Source: a virus. Taken from it: a stretch of 36,232 bases of DNA. The notes under the pieces were generated by a model. It worked only from the letters and a program-made list of their open reading frames with translations, was not told the DNA's origin and did not search any database. A program made the position numbers and the translations under genes. Shown here in pieces: positions 1 to 5,564 of this stretch. Numbering within the stretch: position 1 is the stretch's first letter; the number at the start of each line of letters is the position of its first letter. Where the stretch lies: the IMG/VR virus record IMGVR_UViG_3300042346_000299, positions 1-36,232 of that record; one strand, 5' to 3'.

Positions 1-380
1 AACGCCTCGCCATAATTTTGGATTGGATGTGGGGTACTGTGCTGCCTACGCTCCAGCCTCTGGCGGACAAACAAGGTTTTGGCCGTGCATGGCAGACCAT
101 GACCACCGAGCGCACGCTGGAGGCGGCGGAGGCGGCGGCGTCGGCGGCAGCGGCCTCGCCAGCGGTGGCAGGGGTGGCGGCGGCGGCGGCGTGGGTGGCG
201 GTGACGGCGACGTATGCGGCGGCGGCGGCGGCGGCGACGGCGACGGCGAGGGCGGCGGATGCGGCGTATGCGGCGGAGGATACGGCGGATGCGTCGGATG
301 CGGCGGCGTGGGCGGCGTGGGCGGATGTCTGGCAAACCTGCGACCCCTGCGGCCTGCTGGAACGGCTGATTGAAGCATGA
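1..380 (+). CDS. Alanine-rich repeat protein, 5' end cut by window
   Basis: The frame is open from the first bases of the window, so the true start is probably upstream; the first start codon inside is a TTG at 18. The visible protein has a short conserved-looking head (about residues 1-35, rich in W and L), a long middle built from GCG-rich codons giving Ala runs broken by W, T, D and Y, and a tail ending CDPCGLLERLIEA. Proteins of this design, an Ala-repeat core with a DPxxLLxxLIE-like tail, are common in uncharacterised phages; their function is unknown. The Ala core is made of short GCGGCG-type repeats and probably changes length by slippage. A hairpin follows the stop codon. Confidence 0.6.
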   Translation, partial: RLAIILDWMWGTVLPTLQPLADKQGFGRAWQTMTTERTLEAAEAAASAAAASPAVAGVAAAAAWVAVTATYAAAAAAATATARAADAAYAAEDTADASDAAAWAAWADVWQTCDPCGLLERLIEA

Positions 381-383
381 ACC

Positions 384-404
384 AGCCCGCTTCGGCGGGC
401 TTTC
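384..404 (+). terminator. Tetraloop hairpin terminator, weak T-tract
   Basis: AGCCCGC (384-390), loop TTCG, GCGGGCT (395-401), then TTTC. It lies directly after the stop of the Ala-rich gene. The same stem and loop recur at 741-758, so this is the phage's preferred terminator hairpin. The short T-tract makes termination here uncertain. Confidence 0.6.
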
Positions 405-405
405 T

Positions 406-463
406 AGAGTGACGGGTTAGCGTCGTAATCGGGCGCGCCCGCAAATGGCCCGAAAGTCACTCT
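406..463. repeat. Inverted repeat around a GGGCGCGCCC palindrome
   Basis: AGAGTGAC (406-413) is the perfect complement of GTCACTCT (456-463), and the 10-bp palindrome GGGCGCGCCC (431-440) sits between them. A GTTAGCG box resembling the cassette core boxes further right lies at 416-422. The 157-bp gap to the next gene holds nothing else recognisable. It may be a regulatory or structural RNA element; no function can be assigned. Confidence 0.4.
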
Positions 464-537
464 GAAGCAATCCTTGTAAATCAACAAGTTAGAGGGAGTG
501 ACTTAAGAGGCCCGTTTTAACCGGAGCGAGAAAGACT

Positions 538-720
538 ATGAGCGCATACACAAGCCTGCGAGTGACGCGCAGCAAAGCAAAACAGAAGCTGATGGAGCAC
601 ATGATGGGCGAGATTTCAGACGCCCAACTTGAACAGTTCATGGATCAGCTACTGGAGCCGCGCCTTTACAACGCGGTGATCGTGCCTGACGAAGCGGACA
701 ACGACGACGAAGCCGTTTAG
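538..720 (+). CDS. Small phage protein, 60 aa
   Basis: ATG start with GGAG at 523-526, in the context AACCGGAGCGAG that also precedes several leftward genes at 2.7-3.3 kb. The product is helical and charged with an acidic C-terminus (DEADNDDEAV). No family is recognised. The stop codon is followed by GCCTAAC (722-728) and a strong terminator, so it forms its own transcription unit end. Confidence 0.65.
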   Translation: MSAYTSLRVTRSKAKQKLMEHMMGEISDAQLEQFMDQLLEPRLYNAVIVPDEADNDDEAV

Positions 721-740
721 GGCCTAACGAAGCATGACCT

Positions 741-763
741 AGCCCGCTTCGGCGGGCTTTTTT
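741..763 (+). terminator. Intrinsic terminator
   Basis: AGCCCGC (741-747), loop TTCG, GCGGGCT (752-758), then six T residues (758-763). It ends the transcript of the 60-residue gene just before the promoter at 776. Confidence 0.85.
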
Positions 764-775
764 ACGCCTACCCAC

Positions 776-804
776 TTGCACCACTCAAAGGACTGACCTA
801 TAAT
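776..804 (+). promoter_or_regulatory. Sigma70 promoter with perfect -10
   Basis: TTGCAC (776-781), 17-bp spacer, TATAAT (799-804). This is the best promoter match in the window. It lies after a terminator and before a highly structured stretch, so transcription should begin near 811 and produce the folded RNA annotated next. Confidence 0.8.
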
Positions 805-810
805 CCATGC

Positions 811-969
811 ACCTGCCGGCTTGGTAACCCGGCAGTAGCACTGTCCGGCGACCCAAACCCTTATGAGTGGGAGCGGGCTTCGTCCATGCTAGCGGAAGGT
901 CGGACAGGGCCTTTCGATAGCGGCAAACCAAGCCCAAAGCTCGCAACCACCCATAAGGGTTTTTCTTTT
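811..969 (+). ncRNA. Pseudoknotted structured RNA or leader, unknown class
   Basis: Several long complementary elements are visible. Hairpin 1 is CTGCCGG/CCGGCAG (813-819 with 829-835). A long helix pairs 855-880 with 937-962, 23 of 26 positions pairing including one G-U. CTGTCCG (841-847) pairs with CGGACAG (901-907) and crosses that helix, making a pseudoknot. CTTGG in the loop of hairpin 1 matches CCAAG (928-932). The long helix ends in a T-run (960-964, 966-969), so it can act as an intrinsic terminator. Its 3' strand contains AAGGG (955-959), the only ribosome-binding site for the TTG at 968. It could be a free small RNA or a cis-acting attenuator; I recognise no known class. Confidence 0.6.
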
Positions 970-1867
970 GGACTTCCACCCTGACGATCTTGAGAGACTG
1001 CTTCCAACACACAGGAAGCGGCCTCTCAATCTTGAAGTGACCACCGTAGGGCAGCGCATTTCCGGGCTGTTCTCTGGCGCTCAACGAAAGATCAACTGCA
1101 TCCGCGATGTAGTGTCGGGCACCGTACCATCCGATCACAACGGACGAAGACGCATAGCCAAGGCCAGAGACAGCCTGATCTTCTTCGCTGGACTCTTGGC
1201 CGATGCCCGCAGAGATGACTCACGCTCCATGTCTGCCCTTCGCTGGGAAGAACAGTTTTGGCTGGGCTCTTTCCTTCGCATGTGCAAAGCGTACTCACGC
1301 AAGGCGATAGTGTTTAACCGTGGGAACATGCAAGACTTGCCGCAGGTTGACTACTATTCTGAGGGATGCACCCTGCTGGGCCTGAGCGGGGATGAAACGG
1401 TGGATGAGGTTCTGTCAGCTATCCGCGCCGAGTTCTATCCGTACATCGAACCACATATCACTACAGAAGCACCGCAGGAAACGGAAGCAGTGGAGCACTC
1501 AGACACCCCAGAATGCAGGCCGGCGATGGGGCAAAAGAAAAAAACCACCTACCACCTGACGTTTAGCGAGTTCCAGGCGATCAAAAAACTTGCAAGGCCC
1601 TCTGATTTGCGGATTGCAGCGGGCAGACTGGCGGGTTACAAGCGGCGCGGCGATGTTGCAGGGTTCCTCAATACGCTGTATTCACTGAGGAATGGACGCC
1701 TAAGCACTCGTGGCGTTTCAAAAACTTTGAACGGCCCACGGCAGAAGTTTGGTTCTGTTGGAGAGAAGGTTATGAGCGCGGTTTTGCTGGGATCTGCTTC
1801 GATCCTTGAGGCTGCCTTCAAGCTCCACGCTTTTCTGTCTACAGGCGAAATGCCTGAAGTAAACTAA
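968..1867 (+). CDS. Unrecognised 299-aa protein after structured leader
   Basis: The start is probably TTG at 968, with AAGGG at 955-959; the first in-frame ATG is much later (1229) and would lose 87 coding-like residues. The N-terminal half is basic and helical with Arg clusters. A low-complexity acidic link (about 170-195) is followed by a basic C-terminal domain (about 200-299, HLTFSEFQAIKKLARPSDLR). No motif of a known replication, nuclease or transposase family is visible. Its translation start lies inside the 3' arm of the folded RNA, implying control by attenuation or start-site masking. Function unknown. Confidence 0.7.
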   Translation: MDFHPDDLERLLPTHRKRPLNLEVTTVGQRISGLFSGAQRKINCIRDVVSGTVPSDHNGRRRIAKARDSLIFFAGLLADARRDDSRSMSALRWEEQFWLGSFLRMCKAYSRKAIVFNRGNMQDLPQVDYYSEGCTLLGLSGDETVDEVLSAIRAEFYPYIEPHITTEAPQETEAVEHSDTPECRPAMGQKKKTTYHLTFSEFQAIKKLARPSDLRIAAGRLAGYKRRGDVAGFLNTLYSLRNGRLSTRGVSKTLNGPRQKFGSVGEKVMSAVLLGSASILEAAFKLHAFLSTGEMPEVN

Positions 1868-1884
1868 CCTAACAGAGAAGCCCA

Positions 1885-2076
1885 ATGACCACCATCGTCA
1901 ACATCACCCTCATCCAAGAGGACGGTCGGATCTCCATCCGATCTGATGCCGTGGGCCAGGACGAACAAGTTCTGTCCCTCGGCCTGCAAATTTTGGGGCA
2001 TCTGTCTTACCTTGAGATGACTAACCCCGAGATTTACACGGTGGATATGCCGACCTTGAGTGCTGGGAAGCACTAG
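1885..2076 (+). CDS. Small protein, 63 aa
   Basis: ATG with a weak GAGAAG ribosome site, 17 bp after the 299-residue gene, so likely in the same transcript. The product starts with a beta-like stretch (TTIVNITLIQEDGRISI). No family recognised. Its stop lies 3 bp from the convergent end of the leftward cassette array, with no terminator hairpin between. Confidence 0.55.
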   Translation: MTTIVNITLIQEDGRISIRSDAVGQDEQVLSLGLQILGHLSYLEMTNPEIYTVDMPTLSAGKH

Positions 2077-2079
2077 AAG

Positions 2080-2682
2080 TTAGGCCGCACTTGCCTGCAT
2101 CCTCGCCAGCGTCAACAGTCGAGGGTCGGCCTCGGTCAAGCAATCCAACAGCAGACGCTTTTCCTCAAGGTACACGAGCGCAAACGCCGGATCGTGCATC
2201 ACGATGCTGCTAGTGTTGCTGATGAGGTCCGCGCACTTGATGGTCTGCACCCACCCTGGTGCGTCTGCCAGCCGGGCACGGCTCAAAGCCTTGCGCTCAG
2301 CCCTGTTACCTTTCTCAAGGTCGCTCAACAGGCGCACGCCATCGGCCACTGCATCACCGAACTCTGCGCGAAGTTGCGTTACGGTCACGCTCTGGTCTTC
2401 CACGCAATCATGCAACCACGCTACCGAAACCATCAAGTCGGCCTGTTCTGGCGTCGCCACGGTCGCCACGATCCCGGCCACTTCAGCCAAGTGGTCGGTG
2501 TACGGGTTGCCGGTGTACTTGCGGCGCTGCGCCTTGTGCGCTTCGCGGGCAAACATCATGGCTTTGTATGCTGTTCGTTCCATCTTCTCGCGGTACGAGG
2601 TTATAGACGAATACGACTTGTCAATCTCCTCCATTCGTTTTTGAGTCTCTCGCACAATGGCGGCTATTATCTTTTCATACAT
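2080..2682 (-). CDS. Small alarmone hydrolase (MESH1/SpoT HD type)
   Basis: The 200-residue protein carries the HD-hydrolase signature of SpoT/MESH1 enzymes, which remove the 3'-pyrophosphate of ppGpp using Mn2+. Seen: H49 in AREAHKAQRRK, H91-D92 with E95-D96 in LHDCVEDQ, and D152/N156 in IKCADLISN. The synthetase domain of RelA/SpoT is absent, so it should only degrade alarmone. ATG at 2682 is chosen because CCGGAGCGAC lies just upstream; an in-frame GTG (2706) falls in the boundary box. The stop codon TAA is part of the terminal core box. It could lower ppGpp during infection, which is an inference. Confidence 0.8.
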   Translation of the reverse strand: MYEKIIAAIVRETQKRMEEIDKSYSSITSYREKMERTAYKAMMFAREAHKAQRRKYTGNPYTDHLAEVAGIVATVATPEQADLMVSVAWLHDCVEDQSVTVTQLRAEFGDAVADGVRLLSDLEKGNRAERKALSRARLADAPGWVQTIKCADLISNTSSIVMHDPAFALVYLEEKRLLLDCLTEADPRLLTLARMQASAA

Positions 2683-2694
2683 TTTGTCGCTCCG

Positions 2695-2730
2695 GTTAGG
2701 CCGCACGAAGCGGCCTATTTCACGTTAGGC
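2695..2730. repeat. Gene-less 29-bp mini-cassette between two core boxes
   Basis: Two GTTAGGC boxes (2695-2701, 2724-2730) in the same orientation enclose a hairpin, TAGGCCGC (2697-2704) with GCGGCCTA (2710-2717) and loop ACGAA. The distance between the putative G^TT crossover points is 29 bp. An equal-sized unit lies at 9873-9908. Both halves of this element reappear separated by a gene: the left half at about 3325-3344 and the right half at about 3709-3732. On the leftward transcript the hairpin could also act as a weak terminator. Confidence 0.6.
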
Positions 2731-2731
2731 G

Positions 2732-2905
2732 TCAAGGCAGCACCTTCAACGTGCTTGCGTCATAGCACTTGTAGCCCTGGAGCATTCCGCGCAGCCGCTC
2801 GCCGCCCTTCTCCTTGCACTCTTTGGTATCGGTGTAGATGCCTAGCAGCAGCACCAAAATCACAGGCACGCCCACAGCAACAACAATCTTTGTCCATCGG
2901 TCCAT
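2732..2905 (-). CDS. 57-aa single-pass membrane protein
   Basis: ATG at 2905 preceded by CCGGAGCGTGAAG; stop TGA at 2732-2734. The N-terminus MDRWTK is followed by a hydrophobic segment of about 17 residues (residues 7-23) and a charged C-terminal tail with two Cys. It is a membrane-anchored small protein, probably with the tail in the cytoplasm or periplasm depending on topology. It sits as the sole gene of one cassette unit, directly before attC site A. Function unknown. Confidence 0.65.
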   Translation of the reverse strand: MDRWTKIVVAVGVPVILVLLLGIYTDTKECKEKGGERLRGMLQGYKCYDASTLKVLP

Positions 2906-2924
2906 CTTCACGCTCCGGCTACAC

Positions 2925-3011
2925 GCCTAACCCTTCGCACAAGCTGACCGCGGGTGGCAGTGCAGCGCTCCGGCCACGCATCAGCGCGGCAGCTTTCCTC
3001 AACCGTTAGGC
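2925..3011 (+). repeat. attC-like recombination site A
   Basis: R'' GCCTAAC (2925-2931); L'' AAGCTG-A-CCGCG (2941-2952); variable loop; L' CGCGGCAGCTT (2985-2995); R' GTTAGGC (3005-3011). L'' and L' pair perfectly except for the extra A2947, the extrahelical base typical of attC, which sets the site's polarity as left to right. The R'' box matches the core box at the other end of the same unit (2724). Confidence 0.75.
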
Positions 3012-3316
3012 CCCAGGTCCACCGGTGCAATGGCCACGCCCACAGAAGGCAGCGCAGGCGTGCCGTCGATCTGCCGGGACAGCGCATTGATGATTCCGGC
3101 CGCAGTACCGGGGAACGCTGCGCAAAACTCGCGCGTTACTGGCGTGGTCATCGGGTGCAGCGCCAGCACATGCCCAAGCATCTGCTTCGCCTGCTCAGCG
3201 GTCAGCAGGTTCGTGCCGGTGCGGCCGGGCTGCCCGGGCGTGCCGTCCGGGTGCACGTCGGCAGGCACCGGCCACGTCAGGAAGCGGCTCACAAGTTCAT
3301 CAATCGTCGTCATCAT
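2999..3316 (-). CDS. Cassette-borne protein, about 105 aa
   Basis: Tandem ATG codons at 3316 and 3313 follow AGAGGA; the upstream in-frame GTG (3343) lies in the boundary repeat and is unlikely. The product starts MTTIDELVSRFLTWPVPADVH, a W-P-containing motif found in many phage small proteins of unknown role; no catalytic motif is visible. The C-terminal residues and stop lie within the R' end of attC site A, so the cassette boundary contributes the last codons. Confidence 0.6.
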   Translation of the reverse strand: MMTTIDELVSRFLTWPVPADVHPDGTPGQPGRTGTNLLTAEQAKQMLGHVLALHPMTTPVTREFCAAFPGTAAGIINALSRQIDGTPALPSVGVAIAPVDLGPNG

Positions 3317-3332
3317 TGTCCTCTCGCTCCGG

Positions 3333-3698
3333 TTAGGCCGCACGAATCACGCGCCTGAATGCTTCTCCGGTGGTGATGCCGTCCTTCTTCAACTCCGAGC
3401 CGTCGCGGCTGTAGTAGCGAACGCCGGACCACATGGCGCACAACTTGGCAGCAAACTCTGCGGCCCGCTCTTTCTCCGGCCACGCCAAAATCACTCGGTC
3501 GCGCAGGTGTTCGGGTATCCACGCGGCCCGGAAATTCGTAAGACGCTTGTAGTGCGTGTACTTCTGCACCAAACGGCCCGACTTGCTGCACCCGAAAACC
3601 TCCGGGCACTCCGCGTCTCCGTTGCATCGCTCAATCCAGACCTTTGCCCCAGTGCGCAACACCCGGTCACTTTCTACGTTCGCCACTATTCCAAACAT
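3333..3698 (-). CDS. Cassette-borne protein, 121 aa
   Basis: ATG at 3698 with GAGGA upstream. A W-rich, charged protein with two near-N-terminal Cys (ERCNGDAECPEVFGC) and motifs VILAWPEKERAAEF and MWSGVRYYSRDGSEL. No family recognised. The gene lies exactly between the separated halves of the repeat that is intact and empty at 2695-2730, as if it had been gained by, or lost from, that element. The stop TAA is the TTA of the core box at 3332. Confidence 0.65.
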   Translation of the reverse strand: MFGIVANVESDRVLRTGAKVWIERCNGDAECPEVFGCSKSGRLVQKYTHYKRLTNFRAAWIPEHLRDRVILAWPEKERAAEFAAKLCAMWSGVRYYSRDGSELKKDGITTGEAFRRVIRAA

Positions 3699-3713
3699 GG
3701 TGGTCCTCGCGGC

Positions 3714-3992
3714 CTATTTCACGTTGGGCGTCTTCCAGTGCGCCAGCGTCAGAATGCCAAGCGCGGTTATTCGATAGCGGTTGCCCGCCTTGTCCCATTC
3801 AGTCAGGCCGGCCTTCTCCAGCACGTAGCAGAGACTTTGCTGGCCAGGATGAGACTGACCACCAGCAACTGCCATAAGGCCATGCACTCTGTGGTATGTC
3901 TTCTTTAAGAAGGCACGCTCCGGCTCCAGCCGCCCAACATCGCGCTCGAAAGGAGCGCTTACATCAGCGGTGGCTTCTTCATGTTTTGGCAT
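3714..3992 (-). CDS. Cassette-borne protein, 92 aa, possible winged-helix
   Basis: ATG at 3992 is preceded by AAAGGG. The N-terminal 20 or so residues are encoded by attC site D itself, with the start codon in its variable loop and the ribosome site in its L' arm. The remainder (TYHRVHGLMAVAGGQSHPGQQSLCYVLEKAGLTEWDKAGNRYRIT followed by LGILTL) reads like a small winged-helix-type fold with a C-terminal GNRYRITALG strand pair; this is a weak guess. A shorter product starting at GTG or ATG around residues 34-40 is possible. Confidence 0.55.
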   Translation of the reverse strand: MPKHEEATADVSAPFERDVGRLEPERAFLKKTYHRVHGLMAVAGGQSHPGQQSLCYVLEKAGLTEWDKAGNRYRITALGILTLAHWKTPNVK

Positions 3993-4018
3993 GGCGCCCT
4001 TTCAGCTCAACGTTAGCG
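3932..4018 (+). repeat. attC-like recombination site D
   Basis: R'' GCCCAAC (3932-3938); L'' GAAAGG-A-GCGC (3948-3958); L' GCGCCCTTTC (3994-4003); R' GTTAGCG (4012-4018). The extra base is A3954. The unusual R'' GCCCAAC pairs with the equally unusual GTTGGGC box (3723-3729) at the start of the same unit, a strong covariation sign of a real cassette. The leftward gene 3714-3992 starts inside the variable loop. Confidence 0.75.
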
Positions 4019-4210
4019 CCCATGTCGCGGCTCGATTACCAGCTTCCTGCCATCGTCTCCGTAGATCGTGGTGCGCGTCCCGCTCGTGGCGTCAGTCACA
4101 GCGCTCCACGGCACACCGTAGTCGCTCCACATTTCAGCCGGGATCTCGCCAATTCCGTCGATCCTTACCCTCACTTCTTGGCTGTAACCTGTTCCGTATC
4201 CCGGTGCCAT
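4013..4210 (-). CDS. Cassette-borne protein, 65 aa
   Basis: ATG at 4210 with a strong AAAGGAG site (the frame is open further up but lacks a ribosome site). The product contains GYGTGYSQEVRVRIDGIGEIPAEMW, suggesting a small beta-barrel-like or SH3-like fold; no family recognised. The stop codon lies in the boundary box GTTAGCG. It is the only gene of its unit, which ends with attC site C. Confidence 0.6.
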   Translation of the reverse strand: MAPGYGTGYSQEVRVRIDGIGEIPAEMWSDYGVPWSAVTDATSGTRTTIYGDDGRKLVIEPRHGR

Positions 4211-4234
4211 TTCTTTCTCCTTTGTCACGATGGG

Positions 4235-4303
4235 CGCTAACCCTACGGTCAAGCGGACCGTTCGCATAAAGGCCGCTCACGGCCGCTTACCTCTACGTTA
4301 GGC
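4235..4303 (+). repeat. attC-like recombination site C
   Basis: R'' CGCTAAC (4235-4241); L'' AAGCGG-A-CCGT (4251-4261); L' ACGGCCGCTT (4279-4288); R' GTTAGGC (4297-4303). The extrahelical base is A4257. R'' covaries with the GTTAGCG box at the start of the unit (4012-4018). It is the shortest full site in the window at 69 bp. Confidence 0.75.
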
Positions 4304-4588
4304 ATCAGGAACCACGCCTTGCACCAAGTGCTCGACGTAGCCGGGCATCGCCTTGGCCGGGCCGCGCTTTTTGGTGCAAGCGGCGCAGCGCTCGCGTTCA
4401 TCGCCCACGCTCACATGCGAGTCGGGCACATGCACCCACGAAGACCCAGGCGAACCCGGCAGCACAAACCGGCCGCAACAGTCGCAGCGCGGCTGCCACT
4501 TCGCATGCCATCCGCGCGCCGGCTTGCTGTCATCCGTCGCTATGTCGTTCATCCAGTCTTCGTAGCTGTGTCGCTCAAGCAATCGCAT
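4298..4588 (-). CDS. Cassette-borne zinc-finger-like protein, about 96 aa
   Basis: ATG at 4588 with GGAG 9 bp upstream. Seen: two Cys pairs, CDCC followed later by CAAC, giving a CxC/CxxC plus CxxC arrangement (PRCDCCGRFV and ERCAACTKK) that could bind zinc. The sequence RGWHAKWQPRCDCCGRFVLP resembles small phage proteins of unknown role. The stop TAA is in the core box at 4297. The upstream in-frame GTG near 4618 overlaps the R'' box of the truncated attC. Confidence 0.6.
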   Translation of the reverse strand: MRLLERHSYEDWMNDIATDDSKPARGWHAKWQPRCDCCGRFVLPGSPGSSWVHVPDSHVSVGDERERCAACTKKRGPAKAMPGYVEHLVQGVVPDA

Positions 4589-4662
4589 GTTTGTTCTCCA
4601 CCACTGATGCCTAACCACTCGCTCAACGCGGACACATCGGGGCAGTTATCCTTGGTCATCAT
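4549..4662 (-). CDS. Possible 37-aa leader ORF read through the cassette junction
   Basis: Tandem ATG codons (4662, 4659) follow a good CAGGAG site and the promoter at 4684-4710, so this is the first start on the leftward transcript. The frame crosses the truncated attC box and overlaps the next gene out of frame. It looks like the 5' end of a phage gene (MTKDNCPDVSALSEW) whose remainder was displaced by cassette insertion. Confidence 0.35.
   Translation of the reverse strand: MMTKDNCPDVSALSEWLGISGGEQTCDCLSDTATKTG
4609..4640 (+). repeat. Truncated attC end of array I
   Basis: R'' GCCTAAC (4609-4615) is followed by CACTCGCTCAACGCGGACAC, which resembles the R''-L'' half of sites C and E. No L' or R' half follows; the sequence passes straight into a ribosome site and promoter of the leftward operon. 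The array therefore ends in a broken site. Confidence 0.5.
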
Positions 4663-4683
4663 TTCTCCTGTGTGTCTACATCC

Positions 4684-4710
4684 ATCTTACCCTATCCTAC
4701 CTGATAGCAA
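4684..4710 (-). promoter_or_regulatory. Leftward promoter with shared operator-like motif
   Basis: On the minus strand: GTGTAAACCCTATG, then TTGCTA (4710-4705) and TAAGAT (4689-4684) with a short 15-bp spacer, containing ATCAGGTAGG. The same order of elements (TAAACCCCTAG, TTGnCA, ATCAGGTAGG or its inversion) occurs at the rightward promoters at 10.48 and 15.82 kb, so the three are probably recognised by one regulator. It would drive cassette array I. Confidence 0.5.
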
Positions 4711-4745
4711 CATAGGGTTTACACCAGTTGAGGGTGCTTGGTACC

Positions 4746-5564
4746 CTAAATTTTGAGAGCCTTCAGGACTGACTGCCCCGTGCGGAACAGTCCTTCCCGC
4801 AGGTGGTGGTCGTTGCAGTCTCCAAGCTGATCGCTCATCCAGAACGGCCAGCCTATCTCCTTGGCTACCCTTTCGCCAGTTTGAGAGGCGTCGTGATCTG
4901 CGATGACGTAGCCCCCTGGCAAGGTCTGGGCGATCTTGAGCATGTTCCCTGCGCTGAAGCAGCAGTGAATCGTATAGCGACGTTTCCAGTTCTTCAGGAT
5001 CATGCGAAGCGAGAGCGCAGTGGCTAGACCTTCTACCAAGAAGTGCGGGCCGCGGTTATCTATCACATACTCCGCGCCGCCCGTGACCTGACCCGACAGG
5101 AACTTCTTCCCGCCCTCGGAGTCGATCAATTGAACGCCCACCAGCCTCTGCCCAATCCGCATGGGGATCACCAGCAGATGCTCTCCGTCCTTCACCCAAA
5201 CATTTCCCACCTCATCGGGAAAGCCCTTGGCTTTGAGATATGGATGAGATGCGAATTGACATTGGTGAAGTATCCAAGCTGCTTTCTTGGCCGCTTCCGC
5301 CTGCCTGCGCAAAGTCTCCTGCTCTGCTCTGCGGGCCTGCTCGGCTAGGTCGCGCCTGTTAATTTTTACGGGCTCATCAGGTCGCCAGACGGAAACAGTT
5401 ACCTCGGTGGCGTGGTTTTGACAGAAGCCGTGGTCAAGCATCCACTTGACTGTTCCGTTCTTGTGGCGCGGTTTGTCCTCAGTGGGATACCTCCTCCACA
5501 GACCGACAGGAGGCAAGTGGTCAATGAGGATGCCGTGCAACCGGCAGAAGTCTAGGAAGTTCAT
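4746..5564 (-). CDS. TOPRIM-domain DNA primase
   Basis: 272 residues. The N-terminal part (1-100) carries a charged coiled segment (RDLAEQARRAEQETLRRQ). The middle has the phage-primase pattern HPYLKAKGF (107-115), then LVIPMR and LVGVQLI...GGKKFLSG. The TOPRIM core shows E178 in FLVEGLATALS and D223/D225 in VIADHDASQTG, the metal-binding residues that make RNA primers. Start ATG overlaps the helicase stop (ATGA), so the two are translationally coupled. The N-terminal zinc-binding domain of large primases is missing. Together with the helicase it forms the replication core here; no DNA polymerase is in the window. Confidence 0.85.
   Translation of the reverse strand: MNFLDFCRLHGILIDHLPPVGLWRRYPTEDKPRHKNGTVKWMLDHGFCQNHATEVTVSVWRPDEPVKINRRDLAEQARRAEQETLRRQAEAAKKAAWILHQCQFASHPYLKAKGFPDEVGNVWVKDGEHLLVIPMRIGQRLVGVQLIDSEGGKKFLSGQVTGGAEYVIDNRGPHFLVEGLATALSLRMILKNWKRRYTIHCCFSAGNMLKIAQTLPGGYVIADHDASQTGERVAKEIGWPFWMSDQLGDCNDHHLREGLFRTGQSVLKALKI

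Larger units (their letters stand above)
2080..4640 (-). mobile_element. attC-bounded gene cassette array I
   Basis: Seven leftward genes and one gene-less 29-bp unit are delimited by GTTRRRY-like core boxes at 2079, 2695, 2724, 3005, 3332, 3723, 4012 and 4297. Full attC-like sites lie at 2925-3011, 3932-4018 and 4235-4303, and a truncated one at 4609. In each unit with a full site, the box at the unit start is complementary to the R'' box of its own attC, including the variants GTTGGGC/GCCCAAC and GTTAGCG/CGCTAAC. This is expected when a cassette integrates from its own circle. All genes run opposite to attC polarity. No integron integrase gene is present in the window. Confidence 0.75.

Noticed and set aside
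120-330. Repeat array as CRISPR
   Set aside because: The repeats are 3-9 bp GCG-type codon repeats without unique spacers; no CRISPR array is seen anywhere in the window.
46-444. Minus-strand proline-rich reading frame opposite the Ala-rich gene
   Set aside because: It is the mirror of the GCG repeat; poly-Pro arises only from the repeat and no ribosome site or neighbour supports it.
811-969. Retron, RNase P, tmRNA or omega-RNA as identity of the structured RNA
   Set aside because: No reverse transcriptase, TnpB or IscB-like protein follows, and the conserved sequence blocks of RNase P or tmRNA are not present.
2194-3009. Long plus-strand frame of 271 residues across the cassette array
   Set aside because: It runs antisense to the alarmone hydrolase, whose metal-binding motifs are clear, and crosses attC sites with no domain of its own.
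2925-4303. attC-like sites being ordinary terminators or REP elements
   Set aside because: Simple terminators would not show separate R and L boxes, a constant extrahelical A and covariation between box pairs hundreds of bases apart across a gene. The short 29-bp hairpins alone remain open to this explanation.
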